A DNA stretch of 64,000 bases, taken from positions 32,327,086 through 32,391,085 of the forward strand of contig CM036247.1 of the NCBI GenBank assembly GCA_020698575.1, read 5' to 3'. Shown in pieces: positions 55,834 to 64,000 of the stretch. The stretch is from Bostrychus sinensis. Its lineage: Eukaryota; Chordata; Actinopteri; Gobiiformes; Eleotridae. A program made the translations under genes and the position numbers. The notes below the pieces were generated by a model. The model was not told the DNA's origin, made no database searches, and saw nothing but the letters and a program-made list of their open reading frames with translations. Each line of letters opens with the position of its first letter. Within the stretch, counting starts at the first letter, position 1.

Positions 55834-56027
55834 TGAGATGAGTGGAGCTCTAGAGGCGGGGCTGCTGGGAGCAGTGAGGGAGAGACGTGGAGACAGGCAG
55901 ATCCCCCGAGCAGCACAGGACTCGGCTGCAGCTGGATTTTAACCATGTTTTTCAAAGACCTACTCCATTCAACTACTGAGAAAATATGGCAGCTTTATGA
56001 ATGTCAAAGCTGTGTTCTTTTTGTGTA
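55834..56027. other. short unassigned spacer
   Basis: GC-moderate sequence between two MITEs. No gene recognised. Confidence 0.4.
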
Positions 56028-56679
56028 CAGGGCAGCCCCAATGTCTTAAAAGTATTTATTAAAAGGTATTACATTTGATGTGGTCAAAATCAAGACCTTA
56101 AAATTAATAAATCTTATAGGCAGATATTAAAAAAGGTCTTGGTCTTAAATTTAAAAAAGGTCTTTTTGGTGTTGTTTAAAATATATAGATCAGTAAATAT
56201 ATGCTTATATATGCTTGTCCTTGTCAAACAATTCTTAATATTTTAAAGTAATACTTCATAACTAATTCTATTAGTGAAGTACAGTATGTCTTATTTGCAA
56301 TTTGGACTTAAAATAAATTCTACATTAAAATCTACCTTAAATAGTTTAAAAATATTTTAAGTCACCCACTCGTATGTGCTTTTACTTTGTTTCCAAAAGC
56401 TTCTGTTACATGTTAATGTTGCAAAAACAATACATAAATTGAAGAATCTTTATCAGTAAACGTTTTATAAGTAGTATTCAGTTTTGATATTGTTTAATAC
56501 TTAACTGATATTTCCTTTCTATTAGGCTGTTAGTGTCAGAGTAGTACAAATATTTAATTTGTGTAAAATGCATACATATTATTATTCTTTTATTGGTGAT
56601 CCTGGCATTAAATTTCATATAAAGTGGCATTTCTTCAAAAGGTCTTAAATTTCAGAAAACAAAACCTAGAGCTACCCTG
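56028..56679. mobile_element. hAT-like MITE with CAGGG(C/T)AGC(C/T)C ends
   Basis: cagggcagccccaatgtctt at the left and tttcagaaaacaaaacctag...gctaccctg at the right are inverted. The interior repeats 'ggtcttaaat' words. A 5-base gtgta flanks both sides, part of a possible longer target duplication. There is no ORF. Confidence 0.75.
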
Positions 56680-57135
56680 GTGTAAGACATGTAACTTTGT
56701 AAGAAACAGTTTTGGGGGAAAAATAAACCATATATTTAAAATGATCTGATCAATAAAATATTTTTATGACCCCGTACCTCCACAGCCCCCCTCGGGAGTG
56801 CGCTGTAAATACGCAGCATTGAACCACATTTTGCAGTTGCTAATTCTTTTTAATGCCTTGCAGGACACTGTGAACTAAACCATTTGCGTTTCTCTCCAGC
56901 TGGTTTTACATATGTTATCCACACTTTGAATTAATGATGTCACCAACACCATTACAATTCAAAGTTTCCTGTACTTGTAGTCAAGGATTTTGTATTTGGG
57001 ATTGAACACGCACATTTACAGAGGAAATTCAACATCAGAAGCTGTTTGCGCAATTTGTGATTATTGAATATTGTGACACTTTTTAGGGAGTCCTAATCTG
57101 TAAACAAACATAGTGAAAAAAGTAAACATCACAAC
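56680..57135 (+). promoter_or_regulatory. upstream region of the C-type lectin gene
   Basis: 456 bp between the MITE and ATG 57136. No definite TATA box was assigned. The sequence just before the ATG (taaacatcacaac|ATGG) has an acceptable start context. The transcription start is unknown. Confidence 0.3.
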
Positions 57136-60100
57136 ATGGATGGAATTTTAAATATTTTTCTTCTACTTCCAGGTCAGTATGTTTTTTAACCATTAACAGA
57201 TGTGTGTGAATAAAACTTTTTCTGACTGATATTGCGGTTGCATTGAGACTTGCAGAGATGTTCAGTTCACAGTATACCTTTTAAGCATGTAATGGAGCAT
57301 TGGCACTTGAGAGAAGACTGAAATATTCCCTGTTAACTTATTACAAAGAATCACATGCCTTTCAAGTCATGTCTTTGTGATTTGCTTATTGCAAAAATAC
57401 AAATTGCAATCTAAAATTCAAATTTGATTATTTGTTCAGCCCAATTACGCAGCCTATATAGACCATAGATCTGTCACAAGCTTTCAAAAACAGACTCCAG
57501 TTTACACCAAGTGCATTGCGAGCGTGTTTATCTGACCAGAGCCAGCTGGGGAGTATGGAATCAAACTTGTCTCATCACATTTTGAATTTAAATGCCTTTA
57601 AATTTCTACCATTGATTTTTTTAACACTGAAATAGGAGTTTTTTGTCTTGAAGTTTCAGTATCTAACTTTCACAGTATTTTTTCAGTGTTAAAATAAAAA
57701 AAAAATTGGATGTATATATTTTTGGGTCCTCAAATTTGATTGGTCAAACTCAGAGTCTAAAATATGCTGTCAAAACATTTGCTTGAAACATCCGTGTGAC
57801 TTGCACAAGTTCCTATTCATGCATGCATGTGCAAACAGAAATGTTTTTGGCAAAGTATTTTTTTATTGATTGTGTTTTTTTACGTATTTAAATAAGCTGT
57901 AGTTGATTTTAACAATCGAGACTATAAAAATACATATTTTTAAAATGTTTCTTAATTTGTTGTAATTTAACATTGACCATCTTCACCGTGGTCCTGCCTT
58001 CAGCTCTCTCTGTTGACATTAGCCTCCACAGGAGCTACTGAACCATGAAAGTGTCTGCAGGAGAAAGATGAAGTGAGAGATAATAAGAAAACACTACTTT
58101 TGTTTAGTTTGTTTACCTTTTTGATTTTTGCATAACTTATTAGTTATGCATTTTTTATTGCATTTATCTAATGTGGAAGTGAACAGCTCTGCAGTCAGGG
58201 GCAGCAGCTTCTGCCCCACAGCTCCAAACATGTTCTCCGGGAAAAGTGACAGGGGCCCGGTCACCACCTCTCCCCTCTCTCTGCTCATAGTCAGTCAGCT
58301 TAAACACGTATGAGGAGAGTATGCAGCTGACAACGCTAGCTCTGCAGTGGTCTCCAGAGCTGACACAGAGGTGCAAGTCTAAGGCAGCACTATCCTCAGG
58401 CTGAGTGAAGATGTTAAAAGACAGTCAGCTGGTGATGCTTATACACCGTGCACATCGATGTGTGCTCCACAATTTGTTTGCACTGTGACCATTTCAGAGC
58501 TTAAACCACAGAGAGGACTCCTCATCACCTAGCATTATGCTAACAGCAGCATACCCAGGGCTCTGTACCAGCGCTCAGCTGTGTACCTCTCCTGTAGCCA
58601 CAGAGAGAGGAGAGGTGGTGACCGGGCCCATGACACTTTTCACTGGAGAACATGTTTGGAGTTGTGGGGCAGAAGCAGCTGCCCCTGACTGCAGTGCTGT
58701 TCACTTCCATGACAGACTAATGAAGTTATGCAAAAATCAAAATAGTAAACAAACTAAATAAAATTAGGGTTTTCTAAATTACAAAAAATTAAGAAACATT
58801 TTAAAGATGTGTATTTTTATGGTCTCGCTTGTTAAAATCAAGTACAGCTTATTTAAAGTAAACAACACAATTAATAAAAAAAACCCTTGCCAAACACATT
58901 TCTGCTTGCGCATTCACATATAAATGCAACTAGTACTTCTGCTGCAAATGGGGCAAGTCACACGGATGTTTCATGCTAATTTTTTATGGTATATTTTAGA
59001 CTCTTTTTAGACTTTGAATCTGAAATTGAATTTGAGGACTCAAAAATATATGCATCAAATTTTTTATTCTGAAATTTATATCACTGAAAAAATACAGTGA
59101 ACATTAGATGCTGAGACAAAAAAATATCGGACTCCTATTTCAGTGTTAAAAAATTCAATAGTAGAAATTCAAAGGCATTTAAAATTCAATATGTGATGAG
59201 AAAAGTTTGCTTCCATAGTGGAGACAACAAGTTCACGGTAGAGTACCACGTTCACTATCACGTATCACGTATCACTCTATAACAACCATGTATACAGAGA
59301 GCTATGTTTGCCTGTTTGCCTGCCTTTTCACAATCTCAGTCATTTTGGATTTTTTCCCACGTCTTTTGTGCTTTTGCAATGGGTAAAGACGCAATCTTTA
59401 CATAATGATGTAAACACAGTCTGCACATGCCATTTTATTTTGAAGCATAATTGATCCTTTTCACTGGTCCCGTGACTGAATTCCGGTCTGCCCTTGGTCT
59501 GTTCAACTTGATGCATATGTAACGTTTTTAGATGTTGCCGTCCTGTGCACAACCAGCAGCGCGAACCCAAACAAGTCAGGATGAACCTGACAAGAATGAT
59601 TTTTGAGAATATGTGAAATCACAAATCTTTTGAGAATTTGGCTTGTGAATGGCGCACATTGTAGCCTCCCAGTCAGCCTGGCACACTGCTGAGCTACAGA
59701 AGAGCTAGAGAAGAAGCTTCACTGATGTGGTAATGAGGTGTAAACTGTATTACAAAGTACTGAGAGCTTCTTTTGCCAAAATTTGTAAGGTTTTTAAGGC
59801 CTTAAATTTGGCGCCAAATAATTTAATAACTTTTAATTGTCTTTAAGACCCCAGTCAGCAGCAAGGGTCTTAAAGACAATTAAGACCCTTAATTGTCAGA
59901 ACCTTCTGTCAAAGTGTAGCAGAAAACAACATTCCATGTGAGTGTACAGCTCTTCATAGCGAGATCTGTTTTCCTGTTTGTGTCTTCCATTTGTTCTTCT
60001 TTGTTCCTCTCTTATTTCCTGGATTTCTTTCTGGTTCAAAAATCTGAACTAAATCACAAATCAACTGGACCTTGAAACAGGACCACCCATTTATAGTCTG

Positions 60101-61547
60101 AACCATGGTTTGCTGGAACATTCACTCCTGATAAATCTTTGTCAGTATAAATGATCTTATACTGACAGTCATTTCTCTTGTACCCACAGGTCTTTACCCT
60201 ATAACCTCAGGTATCTTTGAACCTCAGTACTTCATACAAACACCACCAAAGACCTGGTCTGAGGCTCAGAGCTTCTGCAGAGAGAAGGGTGTGGACCTGG
60301 TCACTATCCATGATCTGAATGAGATGGAAGCTCTTCTGGAAATGGTTCAGGACCAGTATGAAGACGCCCTGTGGATTGGACTTGTGAAAGGGACGTCTAA
60401 AACATGGCATTGGTCTCTGGCAGATGAGCGTTTCTACAAAGAAGGCGAGAGGAACTATTTCAGCTGGGGTCGACAATCAGCCAACAACTGTGGAAGTTTC
60501 AAAAATGGACTTATGAATGTAGTAGACTGTACTTATATAAAATACGCAGTTTGTTTTGACGGTAAGTTACAAAGCTGCACCCATTTGGCACTGTTACACA
60601 GTTGGGTTGGATAGAGGCCAGTTCAAGTTCTCACCACATATGAACCTCACTGGAGTCCATTTAGAGGCACGGACTGCTTTCACACCAGCTCAAACAAACT
60701 AGATTATGAACAAATGTGTCAGGTGAAAAGTATCCTTAATGAAACAAGCTAACATCCAACCTTAGCTCATCTAAAGAAAATGGTCAGAGCAGCTGAAAAT
60801 TTGTTTTGTGATTCAAATGCAGCCATTACTTAACTTCATCATGAATTGACCTATGATGAAATGTTCACAGTACTTCTGTAAATAGACAAGTACCATTATA
60901 CAACCTCAGAGACACATGAAAAGAACAAACTGGCCCACCTTACCTTAGTCTCTTTTGCTCCTCAATGATCTTACCCTACTGCTTCTGTCCTCTCCCTGTC
61001 TCCTCTGTAGGCAGGGAGCATATAAAGGTCCAACGCCTCGATGGAGGTCAGCATTACTAAGTCCATATAATTCATTATTGGTTAAAGGCATCAAGTGACT
61101 TTGACACTTTTTTCTGTGATTTCATGATTTGTAATAATAAACTTAGCTGAATATGAAGCCAGGTTTGGAAAGATTATATAAAAGTTATTTTCTCCTTTCT
61201 TTAAGAGACAAGATTAGGTCTGGAACAGTACGTGCTGACAGCTGTAGGAAAGACCTGGGTGGCTGCACGAGAACACTGCCGGACATATTACAACGACCTG
61301 GCCAGTGTGAGGAACTCCTCAGAAAGTCAGATGATCCAGGAAGTGTCTGGGGGGAAGGAGGTGTGGATTGGTCTCTTCAGAGACCCCTGGGTGTGGTCTG
61401 ATAACTCCTACTCCTCCTTTAGGTTCTTACCTGCAGACACAGGCCCATATACAACCACTGCTCCAGGTTGCATGGCCATGATAAAGAGTAAGTCTGGTCG
61501 ATGGAGCGAGATGCTGTGTGAGCAACCACTGCCTTTCCTCTGTAAAT
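57136..61547 (+). CDS. secreted double C-type lectin-domain protein, 3' end unresolved
   Basis: Exons 57136-57172, 60190-60561, 61011-61046 and 61206-61547, all phase 1 at their junctions (at least 262 aa). Exon 1 is a signal peptide (MDGILNIFLLLPG). Exon 2 is C-type lectin domain 1: KTWSEAQSFCREKGVDLVTI, ALWIGLVKG, SANNCGSF and YAVCFD. A 36-bp mini-exon (REHIKVQRLDG) follows, then domain 2: TWVAAREHCRTYYNDLASV, VWIGLFRDPWVWSD and RWSEMLCEQPLPFLCK. Both domains keep the WIGL core and disulphide Cys but lack EPN/QPD, and domain 1 has VVD where WND is usual. Calcium-dependent sugar binding is therefore doubtful. Similar two-domain proteins form large lineage-specific sets in fish, with immune or egg-surface roles suggested. 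The next exon would have to start after 61548; a candidate AG near 63283 creates TGA at once. Intron 1 contains the large foldback. Confidence 0.85.
57554..59216. repeat. 1.66-kb foldback with 619-732-bp inverted arms
   Basis: The left arm 57554-58285 and right arm 58598-59216 are inverted along their length. Termini are tatggaatcaaacttgtctc and gagaaaagtttgcttccata. Inner parts share gaccgggcc, gaacatgtttggag and cccctgactgcag. Differences are mostly substitutions plus a roughly 110-bp block present only on the left (57970-58080). By eye the inner parts are 85-90% identical. The spacer is about 310 bp and unique. No ORF or transposase was seen; both arms encode a short GEHVWSCGAEAAAPDC frame that may be coincidental. 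Confidence 0.85.
59833..59883. repeat. hairpin, 20-bp arms
   Basis: ttaattgtctttaagacccc and agggtcttaaagacaattaa are inverted around an 11-base loop. A further tandem piece of the same words follows (aagacccttaattgtcag). Confidence 0.85.
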
Positions 61548-61607
61548 GTGAGTAAACTCTTTTTGAAAATGTCTGTGAAGACTCTCACTCATCCAGGGTA
61601 ATTGCAT

Positions 61608-63225
61608 CGCAACAAAAGGTTTAAAAAGCAGTCATCTACATTTGATTTTTAAAGTTCAAGACGTTTCACCTCTTATCCAAGAAGCTTTGTCAATTCTGAA
61701 GCTGAACTGGTGAGAGAGCTGGTTTATATTCTCCTAGGAAGGAGGAGTTAGACCTGAAACTAACTACTATTGATTCAGGAATAACCTGAGTGGTTTCGGG
61801 TCGTTGGGAGTCCTTTGTCCTCAGCTGGAGTGAGAGTGGTTAACCCTCCCCAGCCTTGATTGGGGGTTAAACCCAAAATATATATATATATTTATGTCAG
61901 CCAGTTTATATTAGCAACGCCACCCTGGGCTATAGTTCCAGGGACAACCTAAATTTAACCCAACACAAGTCAAAGGGACACAGGTAAGAAACTGAATGGA
62001 GCAGAGACACACATTAATCTACATTCGTTTTATTAATCCTTTAAGTTAGTTTAAGACATACAATTCTTTATTAATTCTATTTTTATAAAAGACTAAAACT
62101 CACTCACTCCCATTCACACCAACACACACACGTCACTAAAGCATATCAGTATGCCAAACACAATATTCAGAAACTCAGTTCCTTGTGAACACCCTATGGC
62201 CGCTCACTGCAAAGGCTGCAACCCAGAGACACTGGGAGTTTATGATTTACCTCCAAAATTGATGGGAAGCTATTTAGAGGTTTGGTCGCTAGAGGGCGCT
62301 CCGGTATCAAGAGCCGTAAACCAGTCTTTGTCCTTAGAGAGACGCAGTCAACGTTAATTGGGAACAATGTGTCAAACGAATTAGTTCATAGCAGTAATAA
62401 CCAGAAGAAAGAAGGGGAGTCTGGATACAGGACCCTATAGGATAATACATTAGATGTTAGGTGGCACAGTATGTGGCACAGGTTTCAGAGCACAGTAATA
62501 ACGTACTGTGAACAGAAAAGATTCAACGTGCTGCTCGCCGGGCCCTCACTTCCAAGATGCACTTTGCAGCACTTAAGCCGGACGTAACAACCCCGCGCCA
62601 ACAACCCACAGGCACGACAGGTAGAGCACACACAGGTAACACTGGAGGCGTGACTTCAATATGAGCGTCGCCATGCTACAAACAACAGCATGTTAGCCAA
62701 TCTCCGACACACTGACAAACAACCAACAAACTCACCACAGGTGCACGCTGAGCATGCGAACAGGTGACGCCAATGGCGTGATTTCAGTAGAGGCCCCGGC
62801 CTCCTAGAAACAAAAGCATGTTAGCCAATCTCCGAAACACTGACAAACAAACAACCAACAAACTCACCGAAGGTGCACGCGGTGGTTGTACGTGGCACTT
62901 GCTTTGGCTTTACGCCTTATGAATGGGCAACTTGGACGCACATTTGGCCCAATGCGGCTCAACAACAGCCGCAGCTCCAGCACTGAGCAACAACGTGTGA
63001 CGTCAGAGGCAATAAGGGGACAGAGACCCCCCTCTTATAGACTACCACCCTAACGTGATTGGTTAACCAGCGGATGTGCGGGAGTATCACCACACTTGGA
63101 GAATATAAACAAGCTCTCTTACCAGTTGAATTCAGAATTGAGAAAGCCTCTTGGATAAGAGGTGAAACGTCTTCAACTTTAAAAATCAAATCCAGATGAC
63201 TGCTTTTTAACTTTTTGTTGCAATC
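61608..63225. mobile_element. unclassified element with inverted roughly 110-130-bp ends
   Basis: The left side (aaaaagcagtcatctacatt, gacgtttcacctcttatcca, gaagctgaactggtgagag) is inverted at the right (ctctcttaccagttgaattc, tcttggataagaggtgaaac, aatccagatgactgcttttt). The interior is about 1.4 kb and includes the direct repeats at 62684-62882. A third partial copy of the left part, in direct orientation, is at about 63450-63570. The family is common in fish but I do not name it with certainty. Confidence 0.65.
62684..62882. repeat. tandem direct repeat inside the 61.6-63.2-kb element
   Basis: 'agcatgttagccaatctccg', 'cactgacaaacaa', 'aacaaactcaccacaggtgca' (62684-62750) recurs at 62812-62882 with a small AACA insertion. 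Between the copies are 'gtgacgccaatggcgtga' words that also recur upstream as 'ggcgtgacttca'. Confidence 0.8.
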
Positions 63226-63574
63226 TTTTTGAAAATCTATTAATATCCCTTTTCACACATTCATGATCCTCTTTTTTAATTAGGAGTGTTAGCTCTCAGG
63301 TTGGGAATTGTCAGGCAATCCACCCGACAAAGTCCAGATGACAAGGGTTTATGTATCATTGATAAGCTTAACTGGAGTCAAATGGGCACCTCGGAATACA
63401 TGGTTAAAAAGTCAAGTTAGCATTATAGGTTGCCATTAAATCAAAAATAAGTCATCTGGGCTTGGTTTTTAAAGTTGAAGACTTGAGAGCTGGGTTATAA
63501 TTGCTATTGGTTTAAAATAGTTGAAAGGCTACAGTGGTTTTGGGTCATTAGAAGTCCTTTGTCTTCTGTTGTTA

Positions 63575-63680
63575 ATAGGGATGCACCGATACCGATACCA
63601 GTATCGGGTATCGGTACCGATACCATGTCCAAGAACTCGTACTCGTATTCATAAAAGTGGGCCGATACTAACAACCGATA
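63575..63680. repeat. MITE-like end with CCGATACC palindromes
   Basis: agggatgcaccgataccgataccagtatcgggtatcggta is a self-complementary start typical of a fish DNA-element family, followed by 'aagtgggccgatact'. The right border was not found before the window ends. Confidence 0.6.
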
Positions 63681-64000
63681 CCACTTTACAGCGCTGTCAC
63701 GTGACATTCCCCTCTCAGCTGAGGAGTGAGAAACCTGTGGATGGATTTCCAAGTGAATTGTATGGAGATAAAAGCAAAGCTGAGTTTACATTCTGCTCAA
63801 CCAGACATCCCAAATCATACGTGAGTTTTAAAACTTAAGCAGTTGTCCTTTTGTTGTCCTAGTTGTCCCAAAAATGATATAAGCGCGAAGCAGTTGTTGT
63901 CTGATAAAGCTTAAGAAGTAGCGTTGCTAATTGTATTAGCTGCTGTGTTAGCTGCTGTATGTCTAGGTAAATCTCCGCTGGTTATGCGCAGATGCTCAAT
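63681..64000. other. window end, nothing recognised
   Basis: No coding exon with a plausible acceptor/donor pair and no repeat end is visible. The C-type lectin 3' exons, if any, may lie beyond. Confidence 0.4.

Noticed and set aside
62151..62357. 68-aa ORF in the C-type lectin 3' region
   Set aside because: It lies inside a repeat element, has no domain match, and has no acceptor/donor consistent with phase 1.
63283..63330. Possible next C-type lectin exon after an AG at about 63283
   Set aside because: Phase 1 joining gives an immediate TGA. It could be a terminal exon ending the protein at once, but there is no independent support.

Overview
The window is vertebrate, almost certainly teleost fish, nuclear DNA. 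It has spliced genes with GT/AG introns, long (TA)n, (CA)n and (TTTA)n microsatellites, and a dense fish-type repeat load: Tc1/mariner elements with different inverted repeats, hAT MITEs, CR1/L2-like LINE fragments, decayed Ty3/gypsy pieces and a THAP/DDE_Tnp_4 element. All calls were made by eye from the sequence; no database search was run. Exon boundaries come from splice sites, codon phase and family knowledge.

Layout of host genes. (1) About 0.9-6.1 kb, minus: the 5' half of HERPUD2 (ER ubiquitin-like protein). Five coding exons are visible, with a probable untranslated first exon near 6.05 kb; the 3' exons lie left of the window. (2) 10.97-15.0 kb, minus: a two-exon EcKL/CHK-type kinase-like gene, with a probable untranslated first exon at 17.9 kb. 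(3) 18.2-22.7 kb, plus: an intact two-exon THAP + DDE_Tnp_4 protein (473 aa), apparently sharing a bidirectional promoter with gene 2. (4) 25.9-33.35 kb, minus: a secreted F-type lectin (fucolectin-like) gene made of tandem two-exon domain units. Three units are intact and relics of others are present. (5) 57.1-61.5 kb or beyond, plus: a secreted double C-type-lectin-domain gene with a 37-bp signal-peptide exon.

Repeats fill most of the rest. Tc1/mariner copies lie at 6.9-8.5, 26.1, 30.5-32.1, 33.8-34.4, 34.4-36.1, 44.3-45.9 and 48.7-49.6 kb; the 44.3-kb copy keeps an intact transposase. An almost complete but frameshifted LINE (38.3-42.3 kb, minus) carries a 2A-like motif and two tandem 5' monomers. 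LINE 3' fragments occur at 13.6, 19.4, 46.1 and 53 kb. hAT-type elements with perfect 8-bp target duplications lie at 12.1, 15.4 and 47.0 kb. A decayed SWIM-type gene at 36.2-37.3 kb resembles the second gene of ISL2EU-like elements. A roughly 42-copy 14-bp minisatellite replaces the reverse-transcriptase active site of the 53-kb LINE.

The most unusual structures are: a 1.66-kb foldback with arms over 600 bp in C-type lectin intron 1; a decapitated copy of the F-lectin promoter/5'UTR region at 47-49.6 kb, split by a hAT insertion; a Tc1-like element that picked up a LINE tail and is present at two loci; and the THAP-transposase gene, head-to-head with a host-type kinase gene.
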